Positions 32,601-45,418 of a stretch of 64,000 bases of DNA are shown in pieces. The DNA is taken from contig NC_092460.1 in the NCBI RefSeq assembly GCF_047495875.1, positions 12,390,520 to 12,454,519 of the forward strand, in the 5' to 3' direction. Source of the DNA: Pithys albifrons albifrons (lineage: Eukaryota > Chordata > Aves > Passeriformes > Thamnophilidae). The position numbers were made by a program, and so were the translations under genes. The notes under the pieces were generated by a model, which made no database searches, had not been told where the DNA came from, and saw nothing but the letters and a program-made list of their open reading frames with translations. Position 1 is the first letter of the stretch; every line of letters begins with the position of its first letter.

Positions 32601-35600
32601 TGCCAAGAAATTCAAGTATGAATCATCTGCCATCAGTGAAGGAGTTTTAGGGAGGCTTAAGTTTTGCCGGTGTTTTCTAACCAAAATTTCTGCCTAGATG
32701 GCTGAGGAAAGTACTTCCTTTCTTGTGTGTATTTGAAGTCAGTATTTAATGGAATTCCCAGGCACTGACTAGCAGGGACTTTCTAAATGTCAATTACATT
32801 TTGGAGAGTTTTTGGTGAAGAAGCCAATTTGAATTTGTATCCTACTGTAAAGGTTTGGGGTAGCTTTCATTTGAGCCTTTAGAGTGTCTCATGGTTTCTC
32901 TTTGCCTTTCTATTTTCTTAGAGACATTAATGCCCTCCGTTACGATCCCACCAGACAGGACCACGCAGTTTTTGAAAGGAAACCAAGTACTACAGAAAAG
33001 GAGAGGTAATATTACAGCTTGGTAACTATAGTTGTGATGTTTCTCCCCTTAGAGAGAAGCCTATGGCAGCAGACTGAGTTTGAAACTACGCAGACTGCTA
33101 TTTTCTCTTTAGTCCTCCCTGTGATTGCGGAAATCAATATACAATAGGAATTGTGAGCACTAAAACCGGCATGCAGTGTCATCTTTTCTTTGTAGTCCAT
33201 CTACTCTCTGCATGCCATTTTCTGTCCTCACTGAAGGTGAGAAAGGTCAAGTCATGGACTTGAAGATTTGAGAAGTTTTCAAGAGACAAGTTTATTAGCT
33301 CTTATCCTGTGAAAAGGCATATTAGCTCTTAACATTTCTTTTGCCAGAAGAGAAATCTGTCCTAAGTATCTTCATTTATGAACTACCACATGTTAAGTGA
33401 AAAGTCCCTTAATGATGTGGGTAATAAAAAGGAGGCTTGTTCCTGCCTTTAGAATCAAAGCTCGATGTTTCCCCTGCACTGCTCTCTCCCTTAAAAGTGA
33501 ACTCCTCATCAATGTGCATGGCTGAGTTTAGGAAAACATCAAGAGCCAGGTGGCTCTTTCTTTTAAAAACAGCTGTGTTGTGTTACTGTCCTCCAACTAT
33601 CCCATTTCAGTAAAGCTAAAAGGAAGAAGAAGAAGAAAGAAGAGAGTGAGAAACTGCCTCAAGTGTCTGAAGAAGTCTATTATGATATTGCCGCTGATTT
33701 AAAAGACTTATTTGGATCTTCAAAGAGCCAATCAGAGAAACGTGAGGAAATACCCTGGGACAAAGATGATGCAGAGGTCTCTGCCCCACCTGACCATTTG
33801 GAACCTGTCTCTGGGAATAACACAGCTCAGGAGCCGAGTGGTTTCAAGTTTTCCTTCTTTGGAGACACAGAGAAGTCAGGTGTAAAAGAAGGTAAGAGCA
33901 GGACAGTGCAATTTCTAGTGAATGGCTCATGTCAGGCACTGTGCAGGACTACGGTGCCTAGGAATTCAGAATCCAGGGCATTTTCAGAGGCAAAAGTGAG
34001 TAATGAGGCAGAATCATTATGATCTTCAGTTACACTTGCCAGGATTGTGGTAGCTCAGCTTGCGCCCCAGGAATCTTGAAAGGGATGTTTTGAGAAAGAA
34101 CGATTATTTATTTGTTTTTTTTAAACAGTGATGGACGTTGTTGTCATCCCCTACATTTCTCAGACAGGGAAAAAGGTGATATGCCAAGTCAAAGTTTCAC
34201 ACAACCCAACAAGATTTGAAATCAAAGGTGTGTTAATGGAGTAATGTGAGCAAAAGCAAATCTGGAGTTGACGCCAAGAACATTCAAGATTTTTATTATT
34301 TACTTAATTTTCTTATTGTACCTTTAGAAAATTGAAACTGAATGACCCATGACTATAGGGGATATAAGTGTTACACACTCAAGATTAAAACATACTGAAT
34401 TAAGTCAGTCAGTAAGGTAGGAGACAAAACAAACCATGTGAAGTTAAATGAAAAATTTAAAACAAAAGAAACCAGAAAAAACCAAGCCCCCCACATTTTT
34501 ACTGACTTTCAGAAAGGATTCAGTGTTCTGAATGCACTAATGAAGGTTTCAGGATATGAAAGAGACCCCCAGAACAAAGTGAAAAATACCTGAGCCGAGA
34601 CGTAGTTCAGAAAGCCCAAGAGGGGAGGTTTCCATCCTTCTTAAATCTGCTTTTCCAATGTAAGTTCTTCACTGGGAAGTAGGGTTTTTTGCTGGCAAGT
34701 AGAGGAATAATCTGATTTTTTATTTCAATTGTGATAATCTTGCAGAGCCCTACATCCTTGAAACAATAAAACCTGCAAAAGTCACATGGCAAGAAGATCC
34801 ACGTTTCCAGGACAGCAGTTCTGAGGATGATGATGAGCCAGAGGCATCAGAAATTGAAAAGGATCAAGAAATGCAAGTTGTATTTGTTTTCTATTTGGTT
34901 GTAGTAATTTGCTGCTGTGAGAATATTAATAGCAGCACTCAGGTCCTGGGAAACTGCTGTCTTCATTCCACATCTCTGAGCAACGGAAGTTATCCTGGAA
35001 AACCATTCCTTGCTGCACAGAGTGTAACAGTGAAACATCCCAACAGCCCATTTGCTTTGACCTTGAGTATAAAAATATGAAAGCTGAGTTTGTGGTTGAA
35101 CACTGGAGAAATTAAGTGGGTAATTTTGGTTCAACCCAAACCAGTTTTGGTTTGGCCAAAAGTCAGAGACGTAGTAAATTTTCTTTTATAAAAGGGTCTT
35201 TTTTATAGGAGACCGTATTTGGTTACTGTGGAGGAATGTTCTTCCATGCATTCTGTTTCTCTGAAGCACTACAGCTTTAACTTGCATTAATGGAATTTGA
35301 CAGTAACTTTCTTGATGTTAAAGTTTCCTTGTGTTTGTCCAGGTTTCTTTGCTTGCCACAAAGAGAAAGTACAAGATTTTTCTTCTTCTCCAAAGACGAT
35401 GAACGACTGAGAGGTACAACAGAACTTACTCACTGTCACTCCTTTTTTGGTTTCTTTCAAAAGTCTTACTGAAAGTCAGGGAAGAAGTCCTGTCTAGTTA
35501 TTTGTTCTGTAACACAGGTGAGAGGTTTAAGGAAAAAAATAAATTGCAAGTTTTCATTCGTATTTGTGGTCTAAATTGAGGTAGAATCCCATGACAAACT

Positions 35601-36825
35601 GCTGGTAACAAATACGCTGAACATCTGTCTTGCTTCCATTTTTTTCAGAGAATTGCCTAATATGTACCTGGCCTTTTAGGGCTTACCAAAAAAAAATCAC
35701 AAATGCCTTTCAGGCATATATATCATCATTAATTTTTTCCTGTCCTTCTGGTGTTACTATTCATAGTGTTGAATATTCTTATTAGCCACTTATGTCCACA
35801 TCGTTCTTGATTCTAATTAATGTGGATTTTTTTTTCTTCTGAATATAGTGAATTTTGTATTTAAAAACAAACAAAACAGCAGCAAACATTCACAGCCTCG
35901 AATGGTTCCACAGACCACAACAAGAATTGCTTGTGGTATCTTATGCAGTAACTTATCAAGACAGTCTTAAATAATGTTTTTTTCTTGAGACATATGAGGT
36001 AACGGTCATGAACTGTCTTGCTGTGTTCATACAATTAGTGCACTGAAATCTTCCAGCCTGTCTGATTTACAGGCCCTGTTGAAAGTGAGACCTCAGTCCT
36101 CAGCAGGCATGAATTTTCTTGGGAGATGTGGGGTAATGGTGCTGAGCTCTTAATGAAACAGGTGCAATTTCACTGCAGTTCCTATCTTGGCATATTAACT
36201 GCTGCTGCCTTTTGTTTTTCTTAGTACACAGGGCAGTAGTTCAGAGCATTTCTGTTGGAGCCAATCATGTTGTGGGGGATAAGAGATTATGAATGATAGG
36301 AAGAATATGAAGAATAGACCTTCTGACTTGATTGCTGTCTTGCTCATGAGTTTTACAAACAGCAGCATTTTCAGAAGTGTTTAAGGAAATCAATTTGTTC
36401 TTTTTTGGGCAGAGGGCCCAAAGTTATTTTGTAGATCAGTGGATCTCAGTGAAGAACAAGATGGTTGGGAAGATAGACGAAGATTATTGATTGAGGTGAG
36501 TATTTAACATCTCTTCTTTGGTAACTGTGGGCATGAGGAGGGAACACGGCTGCTTATTTGCATGAAGAATTAGTTCAGGACCTCTAGAAAGGCTGGCAAT
36601 TTTGTAATTGCCGAGGAACTAAACTTCTGTAGTATAAAAGTGTGCATAACACCATGTTATGATGTCCCGTCAGGTAAATTAGTGAATCTCTGTAATGTAC
36701 AGGACCAGTTACTTAAGTGTATGTAAAGATACAGGTGAATTTAGAAACTTGTATTAATCATTATTATTTTATTCATAATTTTATGTTATATTTTATATAT
36801 TTTCAGGAATGCCAGAAGAAGCTTG
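29610..36825 (+). pseudogene. NOL8: NOL8 3'-half pseudogene (partial duplicate)
   Basis: It starts inside the large NOL8 exon (CCCAAAACTGCTTTCC, equivalent to about 14,990) and keeps recognisable exons at 29,610-29,863, 30,135-30,236, 31,104-31,223, 31,539-31,623, 32,474-32,615, 32,922-33,005, 33,611-33,891, 34,746-34,872, 35,343-35,413, 36,413-36,495 and a truncated last exon from 36,807. There is no promoter or RRM. The exon at 31,104 has two in-frame stops (FII-stop, and GGC-TAA further on). The last exon is cut after about 16 nt by a deletion joining it to sequence normally about 480 bp further on. It is visibly more diverged from the two full copies than they are from each other, so this partial copy is older than the 39.8-kb duplication. 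Confidence 0.93.
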
Positions 36826-36849
36826 AAAGTTTCCCAGAAGTTAATGAAA

Positions 36850-37500
36850 AGGCATATATCATGTACATATACATATATACATACATCTCTATACACAGAC
36901 ATATACACATACACCTATATACATGTATACAGATGTATACAAATACATGTAGATATACATAGACATATAGACACAGACATATATATGTATAAACATAAAT
37001 ACATATGTAAACATATTATACATATATACACATACTTAGGCATAAATAGACATACATATATACTTATATATGCATGTCTGTATACATAAATCTAAACATA
37101 TAGAAATAGACACATGTGCATTCTCCTATATATGTATCTATACATATACACATATACACACACATATATACATATCATACATATATACACACATATATAT
37201 ACATGTACATACATATATACACACATAAACACACACATATATATACATAGACCTATATACCTATATACATACTATACATATACACACACACATACATGCA
37301 TGTACAATTTTGCACACATACATATATACACACACATACATATAGTCATATACACATATATACTCATTCACATACATATATACACATGTAGACATAAATA
37401 CACATATGTACACATATACATACATACATATACATATATACATATATATGCATGGTATTCAATAAAGGGTTTTATATATATACATATATATATATGTATT
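36850..37500. repeat. AT-rich (ACATAT)n-type array at the NOL8 pseudogene end
   Basis: About 650 bp of alternating purine/pyrimidine TATACATA, CACATATA and ACACAC runs. At the equivalent place in unit A (about 23,265-23,350) it is under 100 bp. The array therefore expanded next to the deletion junction at about 36,825. Tyr/Ile/His-rich open frames across it are not genes. Confidence 0.93.
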
Positions 37501-37509
37501 ATGTCTACC

Positions 37510-37900
37510 TAGGCCTCTGCTGCCAAGTGTCTCCAAGCCCTCCTGGGCACCTGCTGCCAGGCCCAGCCTGGCCCTAGCCCAGGGGTACCCGAGTGTTTTG
37601 ACTCTTACCTATGTCCAGAGCAGCACAGCTGCCACATTCCCAGCTGGTTGTGCTGTCCCTTAGGCCGAAGCAGCGTCTGTGAGTGCCCTTGGCAGCACAG
37701 GAGCATTTCCCAGGGCCTGGGGAAGCATGGCTCTCTGACAGGGAAAAGGAAAACTGATGAGCTCCGTCTGCCCTGGCATCAGGAAGGTACAGGGTGTCCC
37801 TGCCCTTTCCCCTGTGCCGTTTCCATCCTGTTCTGCTGTTGATACGTTCTCTGACTGACTTACTGTTATTTTGCCTGCATGCTTTTCTCTGTTCCAAGGG
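37510..37900 (-). pseudogene. Reversed PHF7-like fragment
   Basis: On the minus strand this matches the PHF7-like exon CSCAAKGTHRRCFGLRDSTTSW with its donor region (AGGTAAGAG-like) and part of the intron before it (GAACGGCACAGG...). Exon and intron are diverged, and the preceding KPLWEE exon is not recognised. It is the longer counterpart of the fragment at 23,505-23,680 and lies opposite to the functional orientation, so it probably marks an inverted duplication remnant. Confidence 0.75.
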
Positions 37901-38436
37901 TACACTTTAAAATGCTCAAGATTGATTACCATAGGAGTGAAGGGTTCATCAGACCCGCTGTTAACCCCATCAATCCCAACAAAAGCCACTGCTGTCCCCT
38001 CACCTACCCATCCATTCACTCCAGCATAGAAGGCTATGAGACTGTCAAGCATGATTTTTCCTTTTATTCCACCAGCTTAGAGATGACATTCAGGATGATG
38101 TCATCTTCCTAGGGAAGGAGGTGACACCGATGGGCCTGGCATTTCCTAGCTCCTTCTTGCTGCCCTGTTCAGAGACTGGAGTGATGTTGGCTTTTCCCAG
38201 TCTCGGGCACCTCTGCTGGGGAATCACCTTCCCTGGCCTGCTGGCAGTGTTCCCCATGCCAGGGGCAGGAGCAGAGATTCCCCTTGGCCAGGGCTGGAGC
38301 CCTGGAGTGGCACTGCTTGAACGGCATTTTCGTCCAACAGTGCCAACCTCGCTGGCCGCCCCAGGGCCTGGCATTTGCCCCTGCGCTTGCTGCAGCAGCA
38401 GCCGCCCTGACTCTGTGGCAACGGAGGGCTCGGGAC
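37901..38436. other. Unique spacer upstream of second PHF7 5' half
   Basis: No gene or repeat recognised. It has no counterpart upstream of the intact PHF7-like gene at 24.2 kb; homology between the two promoters begins at about 38,437. Confidence 0.5.
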
Positions 38437-38590
38437 CTGCCTTGGACCCTCGGCTGCTGAGGGGCTGCCTCACAGTGGGTGGTGGGGGGCTGAGGCCAAC
38501 CCCGCCCATATTCCAGGTGCACGTGGCTTATGTCTCAGTGGCCAATGTGACCTGTGGGGCCAAGGGTACAAAGGCAACTCTGGGTTCAGG
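38437..38590 (+). promoter_or_regulatory. Candidate promoter of ERV-split PHF7-like gene
   Basis: Homologous to 24,237-24,390. The palindrome is degraded here (GTCTCAGTGGCCAATGTGAC at 38,532-38,551), with one mismatch in each arm. The TACAAAAG-like element is TACAAAGG. Confidence 0.45.
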
Positions 38591-38599
38591 CCACCTGAC

Positions 38600-39927
38600 A
38601 ACGGGAGGAGAAGGAAGAGGAGGATAGAGCTGCCCAGGGAGAGCCTCACAGTTTCAGGCTCTCAGCCTGTGCTGCAACCTCACCCACGTCACACCTCTCA
38701 GAATCAGCAAAGGAGCATCTCAAGGTGACTGTGGTGTTCCTTGACTGGACAAGAGAAGGGGGAGAGGGGCAGAAGCCTCTCTCCTAATTCAGAGCCAGCG
38801 GAGAAGAGTGGAGCAGACCTCAGTGTTCCAGTGTCAGGGTCTGACCGCTGAGACGCACCATGTCAGACAGGACAAAGGAAGCCCCCGGAGTGAGTGACCC
38901 AGGTGAGACCAAAGTGCCCCTCCCACAGCCGGGCAGAGGGGCTGTCAAGGATGGCCAGTGCAGGGCTGGAAGTGGTGGCAGGGGAGGCAGGAGCCATCCA
39001 GCCATCCGGGGGCTGGGGCCCTCCTTTCCTCAGCAAGCCGGACCCAGCTGGGACAGGAGGCACCTGCTGGGACACCTGTGCCCACAATGGCCCATCCTCT
39101 CCAAGGCCTCCAGCCCTGTCCTTCATCCAGGCAGGCACAGAGCAGCCCCTGAGGTCAGTCCCACAGGGATGCTGTCCCCAGCCCTGCAGAGGTGCCATTC
39201 CTGGTGCCATTGACTCTCTCCCTTCCAGCACGCCTGCTGTGTAAACGATCAGAGGCTGACCCGGACATCTGTGGGGAAAAACTTGAGAGATGTGGGCTCT
39301 GTGCCCAGATGTTCTGCCTGGTGAGTTGCTCTCTGGGTTCCCTCCAGCTTTCCAACACGCAGTCCCTGCCACTCTGTCCTTACGAGCGCATCGTCTTTCC
39401 TGCAGTTTTTTGCCACTCTCCTTCATCAGCAAGGGAATGAGCGGGTAGGATTCCTGGGCTTTCTCCCAAAGGATATCCTACTGGCTGTCCACTGGCTGGC
39501 ACAGAAGGTGAGAGCCTGACATGAGCGGGGAGATTTGTACCAGGCGAGGTTTGCTGGAGCTTAGCCCAGACCCCAAGAAAGGAAGACCTGCCCTTGCCAA
39601 CAGCTCTGGGACCAGGAGGAGACCCCAGGGCTGCTGCTGATGGGGCTGCTGTGCTCTTTCCAGTGCTTCTTCATCTGTGGCCAGAGCGGGGCCACCATCA
39701 CCTGCTGTGAAATGGAGTGTGACCTGAGCTTCCACCTGCCCTGTGCCAAGGAGGCTGGCTGTGTCACCCAGTACATTGCACCGTACAGGTACCTCCTTTC
39801 CCCTCCTCTCCACCACCAGGGAGGAGCCCAGCACTTCTCACCCCACCCATCTCTTGTGTCCCCAGCTCCTACTGCCCTGCACACAGACCACAGCAGGCAG
39901 TGGAGGCGACTCCTGAGCCAGGCACCC
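38600..39927 (+). pseudogene. PHF7-like gene, 5' half upstream of ERV (gene continues in unit B)
   Basis: Coding exons: ATG 38,860-38,902 (MSDRTKEAPGVSDP), 39,229-39,320, 39,406-39,507, 39,664-39,788 and the left part of exon 6 at 39,866-39,927. It is then cut by the ERV at 39,928; the right part resumes at 46,017. Splice sites are intact. Two finger positions differ from the intact paralog: CAHMFC becomes CAQMFC, and RCFICG becomes CFFICG, which moves the first Cys of that finger. Left intact, the frame would read from the exon into the LTR and stop after a few codons (GTLISENAGKSDC, stop). It is probably dead or gives a truncated protein lacking the RING-type finger. Confidence 0.87.
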
Positions 39928-40490
39928 TGATAAGTGAAAATGCTGGAAAAAGTGACTGCTAAGAGAAAGTTTTGTATTCTAATAGCAGCAAAGTATTTAT
40001 TGACAATGTTGGAGGCAAAGCCAGTTCGTACTGGGCAAAAACTTGTTCAAGTAAAATAAGCCTAAGTTCATGGTTAACACCTTGTAATTTCCATATTAAT
40101 GACTGGGCAAAAACGTGGGCAGAGCTTTCCTTTTGGCTTGGAATTTGGGTAGTGGTCTCCTGACTTCATCCCTCGGGTGGTCTCAAAGCGTCTTCTTCAC
40201 CGTTGGATTTCTGCCTTTTCTTTGTTCAGTGACATGACCTGTCAACCTTGTAAAGCCTTGGCTTCAACTCTCCAAAATCTTGATTTTTACCATTTCATCC
40301 TATTGAAGTGTCTAGCTTAGTTTAATTTATGACTTCTAACCCATAGTACACTAGTTCCTATAACTACTGGACAATTTGTACCAGAACAAAGTGACTCTAG
40401 CACTTTATGCTGTTCAGAGACTTTGCTGTGCAAACAACATTTTGAAAAGCAGAATTAGAAATTTCACAAAACTAGGGATTTTCAGTCCCA
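39928..40490 (-). repeat. 3' LTR of the ERV (left copy, unit B)
   Basis: Matches 109-671 almost exactly, including the two small internal deletions relative to the right LTR and the retained minus-strand AATAAA. Confidence 0.85.
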
Positions 40491-42047
40491 GCTGTGTTTC
40501 AAAGTATATGAAGTCTTTCATTCAGTTTTAATCCTATTGGGGTTTGATACACATGTACCATTGCTAATATCACTGCTGTTGTTCTGGCTTCAGTGCTTAA
40601 TTTGTATTATAGCTACACATTGTGCAGTGCCAGAAAGATTATTGCTGCCGCTATGATTGAGTGTACCAGGGAGTTTAAAGACTTGTGAGACGGTGGGCAA
40701 ATAACTTATAAAAATGTCTCACCAGTGGTAGGTCTTTACTTGTTTAACTTTGGTTAAGACAGTTTTAATACTTTTAATATCATGTTTAATTTGCCATAGC
40801 ATGTGCTGAGTCATTTTGTTTAGGTGTCTTAGCATTTCTTTAAACAGGTTAAAATTTATGCTAGTTTTGCAATTCAGGTACATTGTAATATGTTGGAAGA
40901 AATTTGAACTTGGAAGTTTTTGTGCACAGCCCAGGCCATGGAGAGGGAAACGGGGCCTCTGTATCCTTGAGCCTGCTTCAAGAAGAGCAGTAAACAATAG
41001 AAAGAATGCGGCAGCTGCCAGGAGAAGCAGGTAAACACATTGATACAGAAAGGCATAGTTTTGAGAAAAGCACCAATCCAGCTGGTAGCACGCCCTAGCC
41101 ATAGGCCAATGATACTCCTGTACTATTCGTAGACTGAGAGAATATGCGATATGTGTGTGTGTAATGTAAAGAATAAATCAGAACACTGATCATACTCCCG
41201 TGGAGGTTACATCGTGATTCTCACGCCGGAACCCGGGGAGCTCGAAACCGACATTTCTTACTTTAGTAATACAACATATAATTAAACCAAATTCTAACAT
41301 GTACACAGCTACTGCTTACATAAAATATTTACACTGCTATTTCACACTACTAAAATACTTAATAAAGGTTTAAGACTGCGGCTATTTTAAAATAAAAGCT
41401 TGTGTTAATGTCATTATACTTATGAAAAGTTCAACAACTTGTGTCAAGTGAATTTGAGGATAGTGGGTTTCACAGGTTCTGAAGTCTATTTTTTTCTCTC
41501 AGGAGCTTTCTAGGTAGGCTTTTCTTTTACCCAGACTGCTGGGAGGGGGGTTAGCAACACTTTAAACAGTCCATTTCATATTTCTTGAAGAGGGTCTCCT
41601 GAGAAATTCTTAATATACACAATCACTAAAGGTACATAAATATAGTTTGCAATCAGGTAATATTTTATTTAACAGAATTTTAATAATTTCTCTTGATTTG
41701 TTAGTTTTGCACAGGAATGTTTCTGGTCACTCAGGAAAGGTATCTGTGAAAACTGAAAGATAACAGAAACTGCCCCCCCTCCTCCCCCCTTTCTTAAGAG
41801 CTTAAAAGTCAATTTGCTAAATTTCACTTAAAAGGTGTTTTTTGTTTATTGCTCTTTGTTGTATTTCGGTTCTAGTATTTGGGTTTCTCAGACATGTTTT
41901 ACATTGAAATGTAACTTGTTTTATTGTTGTGAAGAGATTTGGCTTTGCTACTCAGGTTTTTAAATATTGGCATGATAAATCTAATTTTTAGTGTGTTATG
42001 CTCAGCTTTCACAAAATGCTAAACTAATTTTTTTAGGTAGCACTGAC

Positions 42048-42048
<1 letters not shown>

Positions 42049-42095
<47 letters not shown>
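42049..42095. repeat. (ATT)n microsatellite inside ERV (unit B)
   Basis: Counterpart of 2,236-2,286, a few bases shorter; it accounts for part of the offset change between units. Confidence 0.93.
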
Positions 42096-42259
42096 TCATA
42101 TATTTTTTGTAATCTGATTTTGATGCACTATTTGACTGTTAGATTTTATTTCATCTGGTACTAGGGCTGCTATTTGTTCTTGACAGTTTCAGCACCTTGT
42201 TTTGCCTTAGCATCAGTTTTTATGTTACTTACTTTTTGAACACTGTTACCTCTTTGGTG

Positions 42260-43210
42260 TTTTTTTACAGTACATAATGGCCACTTCTGATGGGAGTTGT
42301 AGTGCTTCTAGCAATTGCAGAATTTTTTCAACATATTTCCTTTGTGCAGTTAAAAGTCCTCTTTCTAAAATGCTCTATGAGCATGGACGATGCCAAAGAC
42401 AGATTTAAAGTCAGTCCAGATGTTGATTTTGCCAGTTCTAGAGCTCAGGTGAGTGCTATCAGTCTTTCTGGGCTGAAGTTCCTGTAGGCAGAGGATTTCA
42501 TTTGCTTACCTTTTTTCACAAAGCTGCTACTGGCAGAAACCAATTTTCTGCTTCCAGGAGTGGTTCTTCTTTAAGGTCTGGATGGCTGGAATAAACTGCT
42601 TTAGTGGTCTCCAGGCAGTCAGGTACAACAGGTTCAGCTGTGCATGCACTTTCTAGGAACGCAGCTGGTTGACAATGTTAGTCATTTGAATATTTATGAA
42701 ATTTCCTGGCTTCTTCTATGTTTATGATCACTGCTGCTCTTTGCTTTCAAGCAGCTGGGCCAGCTTTTGCTCACTTCATCTAATTGCTTAGAGAAGTGGC
42801 TGCTGGCTTTTTGTCTGGCCCCAGCTGCTCTGTCAGGACCCCCAGGACTTTCTTTGCTGCTCGTGCAAAAACAGCCAGAAGGGCTTCCTCACATCAGGTA
42901 ATCCCAACGCCGGAACCCTCAGGAGTTCCTGCTTTAGCTGCTCAAAGGCCTTATTTGCTGCAGGGGTCCAGGCTATGTTGTCTTTAGCAGCTTTTAACAG
43001 GTTATAGAATAGTTTTGCAGTTAGTCTATCAGCCAGGATAGCTTGGCATTTCAGGAACTGAGAGAGTGGCAGTCAATGGTTACCTTTCTGCTCCAGCACT
43101 GCTGACACACCAACCTGTCATGTCCAGAAACGCTCAAAGATCTCTCACTGTCTGTGCTTCAGGTGTTTGGCAGTTGCTTCTTTTCTTGCTGTTCTTGGGG
43201 AGCATTATCT
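42260..43210 (-). pseudogene. pol: Decayed retroviral pol remnant (unit B)
   Basis: Counterpart of 2,450-3,400. The same short RT-connection and RNase H segments are visible on the minus strand with the same interruptions; no complete frame. Confidence 0.75.
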
Positions 43211-45418
43211 TCTAGAAACTGCTTATCTCAGGGGTAACTATTGCTTCTGTATCAGTTGCTTTTTCCTGTTGAGAGACTCAGTACTCATTTAGCAAATTTG
43301 GAGTCTACAGAAGAAAATCTTGTTTTTCAGTGGTTATTAATAAGTTACTTATAAATTGCAGAAACATACTTTCTCCCAGTGGCAACTGCTATTGTTTCAG
43401 ATGTTAAAATCTTTGAGGTAACATTGTCCAAGGTAGCTGTTGTGAGTGGTGTGGTTTTTGGTTGTTTTTTTTTTTTCTTTTTAGCAAATATATTAAAGCT
43501 TTCTTACTTAAATGCAAATATTTTCGGACTTTTTGCTAAGGAAAGACAGAAAAGAACATTTTTAAAATCTAATACTTGCTTTTTGTTCTCAGTTATTGGT
43601 TTTGCTTCTGGTTGTACTTCTATTTAGATGGGGCTTGCCCATTTTGACTTACTTGGTGTGTTAGTAGCTCAGACTCAGGATACACTTAATCCAAATTTGA
43701 TTAATATTTTGATTATTCTGTTTTGGTTTCACACAGTTCATAGCTAAACTCAAAGCTGTTATCAATTGTTTTTCTTTTTTCTTGAATTCAATTTTGCAGC
43801 TTCCAGATTTTCTAACAAATTTTTGCCCATAAGGGTTTGTACAAATTTGGTAAACATAAAAACTGATGTACTTCATTTGTTTTCTCATTTTAAACTTAAG
43901 GGGTTTCAAAAGAAAGCTTTCTCTGTTTGACCAGTTGCACACCTGTGACTTGAACAAATTTATGACTTTTAAGTATCAATTTTTGATTTAAAACAAAAGC
44001 TGTAGTTCCAGTGTCAAGCAGCAACAGTTTTTTTCTAATGTTTATATTTTTATATTGGAGCTGCTACTACAATTTTAAGTACCACCACATCTATTGTATA
44101 AAATACTTACATGTAATAAACAATTGCAAAACAAACAAATCCTAATTTTAGGTCTTGTCCAGTGTGGCATGCTTACAGTTAATTTTTCAACACTGCCACA
44201 TTTTGGCAGGGTAATACTTTCAACAATATGATCTTAGATGTTTTAGGTATTGAGTAACTTTTCTGAAAACAAATAAAACAACTCAGAAAACAGTAACTTC
44301 ACACAAAACTCTTAACTCTTTTTTTTTTACAATAAGGCATACACACAAAACTCTCAACTTGTCTAAAAACAAGACAACCACACAGAAGACAGTAACCACA
44401 CACACAAATCTTAATTTTAGGCTTTATCCAGTGGGCTATTTTTATAGGCAATCTATCAGAGGTACCACTCATTTACAACACAATAGCCCACATTGTCAGT
44501 GGGATTATAAACAAAAACTTATTTCAAACATATAGTAATTTCTCTAAATCCAAAATCACACACACAACTCTTAAAATGCACAACACTGCTTAATTCTAAA
44601 ACAAACATAAAGTACATACACAGACTTCACACTCAGCTCGTGGCTGATCATATCTTATTCATTCACTAATCACATGTATACTACAAATTAACACCTCAAC
44701 TTACTTTTTCACAGTATACAAGACAGCTCAGACACCCAATAACTTTTACCTGTGTCTCATTTACTAATCACACATAAATTATTCAAAACTAAAATGCACA
44801 CGAGAACTGGTACACACAAAGGCTTGGCTCAGACACACTTAAAACCTGGGCAAACAGCTCAGACACAGACAAAAACTTAGATAATAGCAAACAATTTGCA
44901 CAGAGAAAAGCAATGCTGTAAGAGCCCACAGAAAAAAAACAAACACTGCGAGCTGCGTCTGTAGGATTTTAACACTTAAAGCACAGAGTAGTTTCTCTAA
45001 TACAGAAAACACAGAGAAACACAGGATTCTGGAATTACAGGTACAGATAGAGGTACAGAGAGTTAGCTCCGTGCAGGGAAGAATTCCCTTTTTAAAGGGG
45101 ACATTGCCTACTGCTTCTGGAGGAATTTAATACCAGGACACAGATACAGGTACAAGCAGGAAGATGAACTCTGGGGAGGATATCTCACAACCCCCGTTCA
45201 CTTCTGCAACAAGATGTCTCTTGTTATCCTTTAGGTTACAGGACAGGAAAACAGAAATACCTTTTGGCAAAATGCAGCGAGTTCTTTTCCACCCCTGTAA
45301 AAGGCACTGAAGAAGGGGGAGCCCCTCTAGGTAAAACTCACCTAGGGGTGCCCAGGGGGTCCCCAATCACCTACGGATTATGCAGCCAGATGGAAATGTC
45401 CTGCTGGGGTGCCAAATC

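Larger units (their letters stand above)
1..39820. repeat. Tandem segmental duplication, unit A (about 39.8 kb)
   Basis: The whole stretch recurs in the same order and orientation from about 39,821 onward. Matching landmarks keep a near-constant offset: 39,819 at the ERV left end, 39,809 in the split PHF7 3' half, 39,845 across most of NOL8, and 39,848 at the NOL8 stop codon. The offset changes come from small indels, mainly in an (ATT)n run and a GC-rich minisatellite. By eye there are only scattered single-base differences, so the duplication is recent or kept similar by gene conversion. The true recombination breakpoint cannot be placed, because position 1 is merely where the window starts. 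Confidence 0.97.

Noticed and set aside
36717..37512. Tyr/Ile/His-rich frames
   Set aside because: Translation of the AT-rich TATACATA array.
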